A stretch of DNA of 28,087 nucleotides. Source: Scatosoma sp045124465. Lineage in GTDB: Bacteria; Bacillota; Clostridia; Christensenellales; Borkfalkiaceae. The position numbers were made by a program, and so were the translations under genes. This document shows, piece after piece, positions 7,130 to 15,020 of the stretch. Numbering within the stretch: the first letter of the stretch is position 1; each line of letters opens with the position of its first letter. The stretch is from positions 1 to 28,087 of the forward strand of contig JBGVLV010000026.1 of assembly GCA_045124465.1 (NCBI GenBank), in the 5' to 3' direction. The notes below the pieces were generated by a model, which worked only from the letters and a program-made list of their open reading frames with translations, had not been told where the DNA came from and ran no database searches.

Positions 7130-8107
7130 ATGGAACAGAAAATGGAAAACAAAGCAATATCTACCAAAGACGGCGCGGCGGCGGGTACGCCCGTGCGCGG
7201 CGTGTTCCTCTCGCCCAAAGACGCCGAGGAATACCGCTTATACAGACGGCAGAAAAAGCTCGGCGAAATCGCGGCGGCGATCTCCGTTTCCGAAAGCCCG
7301 TTGCTTGGGAACGAGGATATTCAGCGCGTTTGCGAACGCGCCGCAAGGCTCAAACAGGCGGCGGTGAAATTGCCTCTTTCCAAGATGACGCAAGCGGCGT
7401 ACTATCTCGCGGGCAGCCGCGTGGGTCTTGACTGCGTGATCGGCGGCACGGGCGAAACGCTCGCGAAGGTCAAGGCGTACGAGGCGCGGCAGGCGGTCAA
7501 GCGCAAGGCGCGGGAGATCACCGTTCCCGTCACGCCCTCGCTGATGGACGGCTGCCGTTACGGCGAGATCAAAAAGGAACTCCGCCGCGTTTCCCGCGCG
7601 GCGAAGAAAGCCAACCTCAAAGTACGGGTGGAGAACGTGCTTTCCGCGACCGCGCTTTCCCGCGTGGCGCGGCTTGCTTGCGAGGTGGGCGCGAAGTATT
7701 TCAGCGTTCCTTATTTCAAGGGTTGCGAACGGCTCAAACTCGACCTTACGAACGGTTGTAAACTCGAAGTGTCGGGCGTGGAAAAGACGGAGGATTTCAA
7801 ACGCCTGATCGAGGCGGGCGTGGGGCGTATCGTCACCGACCGCGCGTGGGAGATCTATACGGAATGGAGCAAGGAGGCGGACGAAGAAACGCTGTCCTTA
7901 TTTACCCAACCCGAACAAAAAGAAACGCCCAAGAGCCTGCCCGCGCCCGTGCAAACGGCGGAAGAAAAAACGCCCGCTTTGCCCGCGCCGAGCATATCGG
8001 GCGGGGATACGCCGCCCCGCGTAAGCGGCGGTTCGTTCGCCTCGAAGGGCGGTTCCGAAACGGAATACCGTTGCCGCTTGGAAGGGAAGGGATTGAAATT
8101 CTTTTAA
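7130..8107 (+). CDS. Deoxyribose-phosphate-aldolase-like pseudoenzyme
   Basis: 325 residues from the ATG at 7130. The middle (about 85-250) aligns by eye with the TIM barrel of DeoC: a helix rich in KVKAYEARQAVKRKA, then REITVPV where DeoC has E-[VI]-D-x-V, then LKVRVENVLSATALSRVARLACEVGAKYF where DeoC has KVIIETG-L...AGADFIKTS, then LEVSGVEKTEDFKRLIEAG where DeoC has FKPAGGVRTAEDA. At the three catalytic positions (Asp102, Lys167, Lys201 in E. coli) this protein has Thr (~131), Ser (~192) and Glu (~214), so aldolase chemistry is not expected. The N-terminus (1-80) is charged; the C-terminus (about 265-310) is Pro/Ala-rich and likely disordered. The start is uncertain: TTG 7112, ATG 7130 and ATG 7142 are all in frame and none has a good ribosome site. 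Confidence 0.7.
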   Translation: MEQKMENKAISTKDGAAAGTPVRGVFLSPKDAEEYRLYRRQKKLGEIAAAISVSESPLLGNEDIQRVCERAARLKQAAVKLPLSKMTQAAYYLAGSRVGLDCVIGGTGETLAKVKAYEARQAVKRKAREITVPVTPSLMDGCRYGEIKKELRRVSRAAKKANLKVRVENVLSATALSRVARLACEVGAKYFSVPYFKGCERLKLDLTNGCKLEVSGVEKTEDFKRLIEAGVGRIVTDRAWEIYTEWSKEADEETLSLFTQPEQKETPKSLPAPVQTAEEKTPALPAPSISGGDTPPRVSGGSFASKGGSETEYRCRLEGKGLKFF

Positions 8108-8151
8108 GCAAACGGACGGGGCAGGTATGCGTTGAAATACCGTCGGGCTTG

Positions 8152-8180
8152 TCATATTTTTACGATGGATTGCATAAAAT
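8152..8180 (+). promoter_or_regulatory. Possible sigma-E (mother-cell) promoter of cwlD
   Basis: TCATATT (8152-8158), 14-base spacer, CATAAAAT (8173-8180). This fits the Bacillus sigma-E pattern KMATATT-N14/15-CATACAHT with one mismatch. The predicted start of transcription would fall almost on the cwlD ATG, so either the message is leaderless or the match is chance. Confidence 0.4.
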
Positions 8181-8186
8181 AGGGGT

Positions 8187-8894
8187 ATGAAAAAGACTGT
8201 TTTGGCAATGTCGATGGCGGTGTTGATGGCGTTTATCGCCGCGGTGGGGTTATGTTTCAAGGCGTTGAGTATGCCGCAAGCGGTGTTCTCGTATGCGGAT
8301 TCGGGTATGAAGATCGTGCTCGACGCCGGTCACGGCGGGATCGACGGCGGCGTGACGGGAAAGGTCACGGGAACGAAAGAGAGCGATATCAATCTCGCGA
8401 TCACGACGAGGCTGTATCAAACGCTTTCGGATATGGGGTTCGAGGTCACGCTCACCCGTAAGACGGAGGCGGGGCTGTACGGCGCGGCGAAGAAAGGGTT
8501 CAAAAAACGGGATATGCAACGCAGAAAAGAGATCATCGAGGAAACGGACCCCTCTCTCGTTCTGTCCATTCATCAGAATTTCTATCCGTCCAAACGCTCG
8601 CGCGGGGCGCAGGTGTTCTATAAAAAAGAGGACGAGAACGCACTGAAATTCGCGTGCGCGTTGCAGGAAAAGCTCAACGCGCTGTACGCGACGGAGGGCG
8701 TGGCGGCGCGGAACGCGGCGACGGGGGATTACTTTATGCTCAAATGCTCCGACTGTCCGTCGGTCATCGTCGAGTGCGGGTTCCTCTCCAACGCCGCGGA
8801 CGAAAAACTGCTGCTTAGCGAGGTTTGGCAGAAACAAATCGCGCAAAATATAGCCGAAGGGATCGTGGCGTATCTTTCGGACAGCGCGGCTTGA
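8187..8894 (+). CDS. cwlD: N-acetylmuramoyl-L-alanine amidase, CwlD type
   Basis: 235 residues, the length of CwlD. An N-terminal hydrophobic signal/anchor (about 4-27, after KK) is followed by an Amidase_3 domain (about 42-230). The zinc ligands are His49 (DAGHGG), Glu65 (KESDIN) and His129 (SIHQN); the catalytic Glu is 196 (VECGFLSN). In spore formers CwlD removes the peptide from muramic acid so that muramic-delta-lactam can form in the cortex, needed for germination. The assignment as CwlD rather than a general AmiC-type amidase rests on length, lack of extra wall-binding domains and the sporulation genes elsewhere in the window. The ATG at 8187 keeps the positively charged signal start; the AGGGG before it is unusually close. 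Confidence 0.83.
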   Translation: MKKTVLAMSMAVLMAFIAAVGLCFKALSMPQAVFSYADSGMKIVLDAGHGGIDGGVTGKVTGTKESDINLAITTRLYQTLSDMGFEVTLTRKTEAGLYGAAKKGFKKRDMQRRKEIIEETDPSLVLSIHQNFYPSKRSRGAQVFYKKEDENALKFACALQEKLNALYATEGVAARNAATGDYFMLKCSDCPSVIVECGFLSNAADEKLLLSEVWQKQIAQNIAEGIVAYLSDSAA

Positions 8895-8924
8895 AAGTCG
8901 CGCGATAAAAGACCGTCGAATTGC

Positions 8925-8953
8925 TTGTATTTTTTCTCGGGGTGTGTTATAAT
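8925..8953 (+). promoter_or_regulatory. Sigma-A promoter of mrnC-rlmB
   Basis: TTGTAT (8925-8930), 17-base spacer, TATAAT (8948-8953), with an extended-10 TG one base before the -10 hexamer. Confidence 0.7.
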
Positions 8954-8982
8954 ATAAGGAAAGAAATAGGACGGTTTGATAA

Positions 8983-9420
8983 GTGCTGGACGAAGGAACG
9001 CCTTTGACGGAAACGGAGGCGGTACAATTCAATCCCGTAGTACTCGCGTTTTTGGGTGACGCGGTATATTCCCTCTGGGTACGGGAAAAGCTGGTACGCT
9101 CGGGCGCGGGAAAGGCGGCCGAGTTTCAGCGCGCCGCCGCCAAAGTAGAGTCCGCGCGCGGTCAGAGCGCGTTTTTGGAACGGGTATTCCCGCTGTTCAC
9201 CGAACGCGAAGAAGAGATATACCGTCGGGGCAGGAACGCGAAAAAGGCGACGAAAAGCAAACACGCCACGCCCGCGGAATATAACCGTTCGACGGGGTTC
9301 GAGGCGGTACTGGGGTATCTGTATCTGACGGGCGATCAGGCTCGGATAGAAGAACTGCTCTCGCTCACGGACGAGGACGATCTCAAAGGACAAGCCGCGA
9401 GCGCGGCGTTCAAACCGTAA
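8983..9420 (+). CDS. mrnC: Mini-ribonuclease III (23S rRNA maturation)
   Basis: 145 residues: an RNase III catalytic domain without the double-stranded RNA-binding domain, as in Mini-III, which trims 23S rRNA ends. The catalytic segment AFLGDAVYSLWVREKL (about 22-37) carries the family Asp, and the second acidic site is in GFEAVLGYLYLTG (about 105-117). GTG start at 8983, chosen because AGGACGG lies 8 bases upstream and the family N-terminus (LAFLGDAVY about 20 residues in) fits. rlmB follows after 20 bases, as in other Firmicutes. Confidence 0.92.
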   Translation: MLDEGTPLTETEAVQFNPVVLAFLGDAVYSLWVREKLVRSGAGKAAEFQRAAAKVESARGQSAFLERVFPLFTEREEEIYRRGRNAKKATKSKHATPAEYNRSTGFEAVLGYLYLTGDQARIEELLSLTDEDDLKGQAASAAFKP

Positions 9421-9440
9421 AGAGGAAAAGGAACGAACTT

Positions 9441-10160
9441 ATGAAAACGGAAGGCAGAAACGCCGTCATCGAACTTTTGAAAACGGACAAGACCATCGAC
9501 AAGTTATTGCTCGAAAAGGGCGCGCAAGGCTCGCTCGGGCTTATTTTCGCGGAGGCGAGAAAGAAAGGCGTGCGCGTGCAGTTCGTGGATAAACGCGCGT
9601 TGGATAAGGAAAGCGGATCGGGCAGACATCAGGGCGTGATCGCGTTCACCACCGACTACGTTTACTACGACCTCGACGAGATCATAGCCGAAAAGAAAAG
9701 CGAAAAAGGCGGTTTCGTCGTGCTTTGCGACGGGATCGAGGACGTGCATAACCTCGGCAGTATCATTCGAGTCGCGGAATGTGCGGGTGCGGACGGGGTC
9801 GTGATCCCCCGATCGGGCAGCGCGAGCGTGACGGACAGCGTGATACGTATTTCCGCGGGCGCGGCGGAACACATGAAAGTGGCGAAAGTCGGCAACCTCA
9901 ACCAAGCCGTCGAGACCCTGCAAAAGAACGGGTACTGGGTGTACGCGTTGGAGGCGGGCGGCGAGGATATCTACGCGCAGAACTTCGACGGTAACGTAGC
10001 CCTCGTCGTCGGCGGCGAGGACAGCGGCGTGAAACGCCTCACGAAAGAAAAATGCGACAAGGTATTGTCTTTGCCCTTACAGGGTAAGGTCAATTCGTTG
10101 AACGCGTCGGTGGCGTTGGGGATAGCCGCCTACGAAGTTTTAAAATCCCGACTTAAATAA
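9441..10160 (+). CDS. rlmB: 23S rRNA (guanosine-2'-O-)-methyltransferase, TrmH/RlmB family
   Basis: 239 residues. An N-terminal substrate-binding domain (about 1-75, beginning GRNAVIELL) and a SPOUT knot domain (about 90-239). Knot motifs: DGIEDVHNLGSIIRVAECAGADGVVIP (positions about 94-121), VALVVGGEDSGV near 190-201, and LPLQGKVNSLNASVALGIA near 213-231. It methylates the 2'-OH of a guanosine in the peptidyl-transferase region of 23S rRNA using SAM. The mrnC-rlmB-...-sigH order matches Bacillus, minus the Rae1-type gene that usually sits between. A repeat element starts directly after its TAA stop. Confidence 0.92.
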   Translation: MKTEGRNAVIELLKTDKTIDKLLLEKGAQGSLGLIFAEARKKGVRVQFVDKRALDKESGSGRHQGVIAFTTDYVYYDLDEIIAEKKSEKGGFVVLCDGIEDVHNLGSIIRVAECAGADGVVIPRSGSASVTDSVIRISAGAAEHMKVAKVGNLNQAVETLQKNGYWVYALEAGGEDIYAQNFDGNVALVVGGEDSGVKRLTKEKCDKVLSLPLQGKVNSLNASVALGIAAYEVLKSRLK

Positions 10161-10279
10161 GAACGGTTTATATACTTCGTAATACATCGTTGCGCTACGT
10201 TTTCCTCACTCGTGTACTACACGTACATCTCCTATCGGAAAGCCTCGCGCGCCTTGTCTTACTCGCATCTAAACCGTTC
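10161..10279. repeat. Dispersed intergenic element, copy A (complete, with terminal inverted repeats)
   Basis: Begins at the base after the rlmB stop. The ends are a perfect 10-bp inverted repeat: GAACGGTTTA (10161-10170) and TAAACCGTTC (10270-10279). It contains a palindrome, CGTGTA-C-TACACG (10211-10223). The core of 117 bases (10162-10278) differs from copy C at 8 positions by my hand alignment. No coding capacity. Confidence 0.85.
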
Positions 10280-10405
10280 GACGAGTAGCGTACTGTATCG
10301 AAATCTTTTAACGGGCGAGCGGAAATCTCCCGTCGGGAAATCCGCGTTCTTCTCGTCTTACTCGTATCTAAGCCTTTCGACGGGTGCGCTCTGTATCCAA
10401 ACCTT
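10280..10405. repeat. Partial second module of the same repeat family, abutting copy A
   Basis: The tail after copy A (10276-10302) matches the tail after copy B (13284-13310). Then bases about 10328-10402 repeat the right half of copy B, including TCCCG-T-CGGGA, the TCGTATCTAA end and a following TTCGACGGG. The gap from rlmB to sigH (274 bases) is therefore almost all repeat sequence; I see no clear sigma-A promoter for sigH within it. Confidence 0.65.
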
Positions 10406-10434
10406 TCTACAACCCAAAAACAGGAGTAAAAACT

Positions 10435-11013
10435 ATGCGATCGACCACGCCGCAACGCACGGACGAAGAACTCGTTCTGCTTTCGCAAAACGGTGACAGA
10501 CAGGCGATGGACGAGTTGGTGTTCCGTTACGCCGATCTCGTTCGGCGGCGCGCGCGCGGTTTTTTCCTGGTCGGTGGCGAAACGGAGGATCTCATACAGG
10601 AAGGCATGATGGGTCTGTTCCGTGCGATCGAGGATTACAAAAAGAAAGAGGACGGCAGGAGCTTTAAAAATTTCGCCTATCTTTGCGTGTCCCGCCGTAT
10701 CATCGACGCGGTGAAAAAATCGACGAGCAAGAAGAACCGACCGTTGAACAACAGCGTGTCCTCGCAGATCGCCGATTTTCAGACCTCGCCCAACCCCAGT
10801 CCCGAGGACGAGATGATACTCGTGGACGAGAACAAAGAGTTCAGACAAAAGATGAGCGCGGCGCTGTCCGATTTCGAGTTCAAAATATTTACGATGTATA
10901 TGGACGGTATGTCCTGCGCGGAGATATGCGAAACGACGGGCAAATCGGTCAAGAGCGTGGATAACGCCGTGCAGCGCAGTAAACGGAAACTTCTGCAACT
11001 CATCAAAAAATAA
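10435..11013 (+). CDS. sigH: RNA polymerase sigma-H factor
   Basis: 192 residues with the two helical regions of a small sigma-70 factor. Region 2: DEELVLLSQNGDRQAMDELV at the start, then GGETEDLIQEGMMGLFRAIEDY (positions about 47-68), the core-binding and -10 recognition part. Region 4: LSDFEFKIFTMYMDGMSCAEIC, then a helix-turn-helix ending SVKSVDNAVQRSKRKL. The RARGFFL and EDLIQEGM patterns and the position after rlmB identify Spo0H, which switches on early sporulation and stationary-phase genes. Start at 10435 with AGGAG 8 bases upstream; a longer open frame upstream is repeat sequence. dnaX follows after 23 bases. Confidence 0.9.
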   Translation: MRSTTPQRTDEELVLLSQNGDRQAMDELVFRYADLVRRRARGFFLVGGETEDLIQEGMMGLFRAIEDYKKKEDGRSFKNFAYLCVSRRIIDAVKKSTSKKNRPLNNSVSSQIADFQTSPNPSPEDEMILVDENKEFRQKMSAALSDFEFKIFTMYMDGMSCAEICETTGKSVKSVDNAVQRSKRKLLQLIKK

Positions 11014-11036
11014 CGAAAAAGACAAAGGAGAAAAAG

Positions 11037-12794
11037 ATGGCGTATCTGGCGCTTTATCGTACGTTCCGACCCTCGACTTTAAACGACGTCGTAAGACAGG
11101 AACATATCGTCACCGTACTGAAAAATCAGATCGCGACGGGCAGGATCGGTCACGCGTACCTTTTCTGCGGACCGCGCGGAACGGGTAAAACGAGTATCGC
11201 GAAAATATTCGCGGCGGCGATCAACTGCGAAACGCCGCAAGACGGTTCGCCCTGCGGAAAATGCGCCGCGTGCCGCGCGCTCGCCGATCCGTCCAACCTC
11301 GATATTTCCGAGATAGACGCGGCGTCCAACAACGGCGTGGACGAAATGCGCGACCTGCGCGAAAAGGTGCAATATCCGCCCGTAGCGGGTAAATATAAGG
11401 TATATATCATCGACGAAGTGCATATGCTTTCGACGGGCGCGTTCAACGCGCTGTTGAAAACGTTGGAAGAACCGCCCGCGCACGCCGTGTTCATTCTCGC
11501 AACCACCGAATCCGCGAAGATCCCCGCGACCATTCTTTCGCGGTGTATGCGGTTCGATTTCAAACTTATCCCCCAAGCCGACCTTGAATCCCGTCTTAAA
11601 TACGTGCTCGACAAGATCGGCAAAACGTACGAAGCGGAGGCGATCTCCGCGATCGCTCGCGCCGGCGCGGGGAGCGTGCGCGATATGCTCTCCATCGCCG
11701 ACACCTGCGTGTCGTACACGAGCGGGAGACTCACCTACGCCGACGTGACTTCGGTGCTGGGCAGCGCCGATTTCGAGGGCGTAGCCACCCTTTGCGCGGC
11801 GGCGCTTGCGGGCGAGGCGGGCAAGGCGTTCGAAAAGGCGGAGGAATTCCTTGCCGCAGGCAAGAGCGTGGGTACGCTCGTCAAGGACGTGATGAATTTC
11901 TTCAATTCCTGTACGGTGGCAAAGACCTGCCGCGACGGGAAAAATATCCTCGCCCTGCCCGACGATACGTACGCGCGCGTGGAGAAGATCGCCCGCGCGA
12001 CGGACGGTCACAGATTGCTCCGCGCGGCGGAGATATTCGCCGAGGTGGAACAAAATCTCAAATATTCCGCCTCCCCCCGTATCCTGTTCGAAACGGCGGT
12101 GATGAAAGCGAGTATGCCCCAAACCGATTACAATATCGAAACGCTCATCGCCCGTGTTGCGGAACTCGAAAAACGCTTGGAAAACGGCGTGGTCGTACAA
12201 AACGACGGGGGCAAGGTGGCGGCGAACAAAGAACCGCCCAAACCCGTAACGCCGACAACTCCCGTGGAAAAACCGTCCGTGGAAGAGCCGAACTACGACG
12301 AAGTCGCGCCCATAGCGCCTCCGCCCGACGAGGAAACGACGGGCGGGTACGCGTATTTCGATACGCCGCCCGCGCCCAAACGCGAGAGCGCGCCCGCAGC
12401 GGAAAAAGTTCCCGCGCCTACGCCCGCTCCAACGCCTGCGTCTGCGCCGAAAACGGTCAGACCTGCGGTGAAAGGGGACGCGAAAACCACGTTCGGAGCG
12501 TTCCTGCGTAGCCTTAGAAAAACGGGTAAGAGCGGGGTGGTGTTCACCATTTGTATGGATCTGGACAGCGCGTACGAGGGAGATACGTTCGTGTTATACA
12601 CCGAGAGCGACACGATATACCGTTCCTTGACCAAACCCGAACACGCCGCGCTTTTGAAAGAGGCGTTCGCGGGGATAGGGATAAGCGAGGACGGGTACGA
12701 AGTAAAGCAGAGGGGGAAACAGTCGGACGATTTCAATAAAAGTCTGAACGAGATCAAAGAGACCTTTTCGGGCGTAAAGATCGAGATAAAATAA
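11037..12794 (+). CDS. dnaX: DNA polymerase III subunit gamma/tau
   Basis: 585 residues. AAA+ clamp-loader ATPase (about 1-220): Walker A GPRGTGKT (45-52), zinc Cys at 64, 73, 76 and 79, Walker B with DEVH (126-129), and an SRC sensor segment near 168-170. A helical collar domain (about 225-365) is followed by a Pro/Ala-rich linker (about 395-480) and a C-terminal tau-type domain (about 485-585). It loads the sliding clamp and holds the replisome together. I saw no obvious slippery A-run with stimulators for making a short gamma form. It forms a tight same-strand cluster with sigH, ybaB and recR. Confidence 0.96.
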   Translation: MAYLALYRTFRPSTLNDVVRQEHIVTVLKNQIATGRIGHAYLFCGPRGTGKTSIAKIFAAAINCETPQDGSPCGKCAACRALADPSNLDISEIDAASNNGVDEMRDLREKVQYPPVAGKYKVYIIDEVHMLSTGAFNALLKTLEEPPAHAVFILATTESAKIPATILSRCMRFDFKLIPQADLESRLKYVLDKIGKTYEAEAISAIARAGAGSVRDMLSIADTCVSYTSGRLTYADVTSVLGSADFEGVATLCAAALAGEAGKAFEKAEEFLAAGKSVGTLVKDVMNFFNSCTVAKTCRDGKNILALPDDTYARVEKIARATDGHRLLRAAEIFAEVEQNLKYSASPRILFETAVMKASMPQTDYNIETLIARVAELEKRLENGVVVQNDGGKVAANKEPPKPVTPTTPVEKPSVEEPNYDEVAPIAPPPDEETTGGYAYFDTPPAPKRESAPAAEKVPAPTPAPTPASAPKTVRPAVKGDAKTTFGAFLRSLRKTGKSGVVFTICMDLDSAYEGDTFVLYTESDTIYRSLTKPEHAALLKEAFAGIGISEDGYEVKQRGKQSDDFNKSLNEIKETFSGVKIEIK

Positions 12795-12832
12795 AAATCA
12801 AAAGATCAAAAAGATCGGAGGAAGATAAAAAA

Positions 12833-13165
12833 ATGGCAGGATTTAAAGGCGGAAACAACAACATGCAAAATCTGATGCGCCAAGCGCAGAAGATGCAGGA
12901 AGAAATGGAAAAGACCGCGGAACTTTTGGACGACTGGGAGATCGTCGGAACGGCGGCGAGCGAGGCGGTGGTCGTGTATATGAACGCGAAAAAGATCATC
13001 AACGGCATCGAGCTTGACGAGAGCGTAGTCGATCCCACCGACGTCGAAATGCTCGAAGACCTGATTATGGCGGCGATCAACGACGGTTACGCAAAAGCGG
13101 ACAAAGTCTATGAAGAGAAGATGGGGAAGTATGGGGATATGGGGTCCCTCGGCGGAATTCTTTAA
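12833..13165 (+). CDS. ybaB: YbaB/EbfC nucleoid-associated protein
   Basis: 110 residues. The N-terminus is Gly/Asn/Met/Gln-rich (GGNNNMQNLMRQAQKMQEEMEK), a dimerising helix, followed by the strand domain with VVVYMNAKKIINGIELDESVVDP and a C-terminal MLEDLIMAAINDGYAKAD helix. YbaB binds DNA as a dimer and is nearly always between dnaX and recR, as here. GGAGGAAG lies 12 bases before the ATG. A repeat element begins directly after its TAA. Confidence 0.93.
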   Translation: MAGFKGGNNNMQNLMRQAQKMQEEMEKTAELLDDWEIVGTAASEAVVVYMNAKKIINGIELDESVVDPTDVEMLEDLIMAAINDGYAKADKVYEEKMGKYGDMGSLGGIL

Positions 13166-13310
13166 GAACGCTTTATATACTTCGCAATACTTCGTCGAGC
13201 TTGCGTTTTCCCTCGGTCACGTACAGATAAGTACGCTCCCGTCGGGAAATCCGCGCTCTCCTTGTCTTGCTCGTATCTAACCCGTTCGACGGGCGGCGTA
13301 CCGTATCGAA
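13166..13310. repeat. Dispersed intergenic element, copy B (diverged centre)
   Basis: Begins at the base after the ybaB stop with GAACGCTTTATATAC and reaches TCGTATCTAACCCGTTC (ending 13287), then carries the extra tail TTCGACGGGCGGCGTACC shared with copy A's flank. The centre differs from copies A and C: it has TCCCG-T-CGGGA and lacks the TACACG palindrome. It fills most of the ybaB-recR gap without breaking the gene order. Confidence 0.8.
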
Positions 13311-13353
13311 CTTCGACGGGCGAGGGATACGACCGTTAAGGAAGAATAAAAAA

Positions 13354-13947
13354 ATGGATATCTTTATAGAACCCATCGGGAAACTGGTGAACGAGTTTTC
13401 CAAATTGCCGGGGGTCGGCAAAAAAACGGCGCAACGTTACGCCTATAAGATCATCGATATGCCCGAATCGGAGGCGCGCGCGTTCGCGGACGCCATTTTG
13501 GGCGTAAAGAGAAAAGTAAAATACTGCAAGATATGCGGCAACTTCACCGAAGAGGACGAATGTGCGATCTGCCGCAGCCGCGAAAAGAGCGTGATCTGCG
13601 TAGTAAAAGAACCCAAGGACGTCGCGGCGATCGAAAAGCTCCGCGAGTTCAAGGGCGTTTACCACGTTCTGCACGGCGTTATCGATCCGCTTTCGGGGGT
13701 CGGTCCGAACGATATCCGTATCCGCGAACTGCTCGCGCGCATACAGGAGGGCGGCGTGAAAGAAGTGATCGTAGCGACGAACCCCGACGTATCGGGGGAC
13801 GCGACGGCAATGTATCTTGCCAAACTCATCAAACCGCTCGACGTGACGGTGACGCGGCTTTCGCGCGGGATTCCCGTTGGGTCGGAAATAGAATACACCG
13901 ACGACGTGACCTTGGCTCGCGCGTTCGTCGAAAGAAATAAGATATAA
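13354..13947 (+). CDS. recR: Recombination mediator RecR
   Basis: 197 residues, full length. Helix-hairpin-helix LPGVGKKTAQRYA (18-30), a four-cysteine zinc finger (Cys58, 61, 70, 73), and a Toprim domain (about 80-175: VVKEPKDVAAIEK, then GVGPNDIRIREL). RecR with RecO/RecF loads RecA at gaps. The start at 13354 is chosen because AAGGAAG lies 9 bases upstream and the family N-terminus (short helix, then KLPGVG) fits; the frame is open upstream only through repeat sequence. Confidence 0.95.
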   Translation: MDIFIEPIGKLVNEFSKLPGVGKKTAQRYAYKIIDMPESEARAFADAILGVKRKVKYCKICGNFTEEDECAICRSREKSVICVVKEPKDVAAIEKLREFKGVYHVLHGVIDPLSGVGPNDIRIRELLARIQEGGVKEVIVATNPDVSGDATAMYLAKLIKPLDVTVTRLSRGIPVGSEIEYTDDVTLARAFVERNKI

Positions 13948-13963
13948 AAAGGAGAAAACAATT

Positions 13964-14950
13964 ATGAAAATATCCGTACTCGGTTGCGGGCGTTGGGGCT
14001 CGTTCATCGCTTGGTACCTTTGCAATCACGGTCACGACGTGTACTCGTGGGGACCGGAGGAGGACTACTCGTATAAAGTTCTCAAAGAAACGGGCAAAAA
14101 CGAATACGTCACTCTCGACGAAAGGATCCGCCTTACGTGCGATCTGCAAGAGGCGGTCGAACACGCGGAAGTGATCGTCATTTCCATTTCCTCGCAAGGT
14201 CTGCGCGGGTTTATGAAACGTATTCTCGCTTACGATGTTTCCGACAAAAATTTCGTGCTTTGTATGAAAGGCATCGAAGTGGATACGGGCTGTCGCCTGT
14301 CCGAAGTCCTCACCCAAAGCGGCGTGGATAAAAACCGTATCGCGGTCTGGGTAGGACCCGGGCATATACAGGCGTTCACGCAGGGCATACCCAACTGTAT
14401 GGTCATCGACTCGGCGAACGAGGAACTCAAACGTAAACTCGCCGACAGCTTTAAAAGCGATCTTATCCGTTTCTATTACGGCGCGGATCTGATCGGAACG
14501 GAGATCGGCGCGGCGGCGAAGAACGTAATGGGTATCGTCGCGGGCGCGCTCGACGGTTGCGGCTACGTTTCCCTCAAAGGCTCGCTTATGTCCCGCGGCG
14601 CGCGCGAGGTCGCGCGGCTCATCAAAGCGATGGGCGGCAACGAGCTTTCCGCATACGGCTTGGCGCACTTGGGCGACTATGAGGCGACCCTGTTCAGCGA
14701 ATATTCCCACAACAGAATGTACGGCGAAATGCTCGTCAAGGGCGAGAAATTCGCAAAACTCGCCGAGGGCGTACCTACGGCGGCGGCGATGAAAGCGCTG
14801 GGCGAAAAATATAACGTGGATCTGCCCATCACCTGCGCGGTGTATGAGATCTGCTACGGACAGGACGACGGCTTGTCCTGCCGCGAGCGTTGCGAAAAGG
14901 TGCTCGCGAAACTCTTCGCCCGCGATACCAAATCGGAATTTTATTCCTGA
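13964..14950 (+). CDS. gpsA: NAD(P)-dependent glycerol-3-phosphate dehydrogenase, divergent
   Basis: 328 residues. N-terminal Rossmann fold with GCGRWG (7-12, usual form GxGxWG), then CMKGIEVDTG (100-109). The catalytic Lys of the family is K186 in AAKNVMG. The C-terminal domain has HLGDYEATLFSEYSHNR where most GpsA have GLGDLVVTCTS-x-x-SRNR, and the usual GPS[FH]A motif is GPGHI (131-135). It should reduce dihydroxyacetone phosphate to sn-glycerol-3-phosphate for phospholipids; the altered motifs suggest a distant branch. It follows recR by 16 bases with GGAGAAAA upstream and is closed by a strong hairpin. Confidence 0.83.
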   Translation: MKISVLGCGRWGSFIAWYLCNHGHDVYSWGPEEDYSYKVLKETGKNEYVTLDERIRLTCDLQEAVEHAEVIVISISSQGLRGFMKRILAYDVSDKNFVLCMKGIEVDTGCRLSEVLTQSGVDKNRIAVWVGPGHIQAFTQGIPNCMVIDSANEELKRKLADSFKSDLIRFYYGADLIGTEIGAAAKNVMGIVAGALDGCGYVSLKGSLMSRGAREVARLIKAMGGNELSAYGLAHLGDYEATLFSEYSHNRMYGEMLVKGEKFAKLAEGVPTAAAMKALGEKYNVDLPITCAVYEICYGQDDGLSCRERCEKVLAKLFARDTKSEFYS

Positions 14951-14975
14951 TACCTAACCAGAATACATAGTAACT

Positions 14976-15020
14976 CCCGCCCCGTTCGCAGAACTTTGCG
15001 AACGGGGCGGGCTTGCGTTT
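14976..15020 (+). terminator. Strong G+C-rich hairpin after gpsA
   Basis: A perfect 15-bp stem (14976-14990 with 14997-15011), core CCCGCCCCGTTCGCA, around a 6-base loop, followed by CTTGCGTTT. The T-run is poor but the stem is very stable; it separates gpsA from the spoVA cluster. Confidence 0.7.

Noticed and set aside
10212..10434. N-terminal extension of sigH
   Set aside because: The in-frame upstream sequence is intergenic repeat DNA; the AGGAG and family N-terminus fix the start at 10435.
11079..12200. A 373-codon open frame on the minus strand
   Set aside because: It is the shadow of dnaX.
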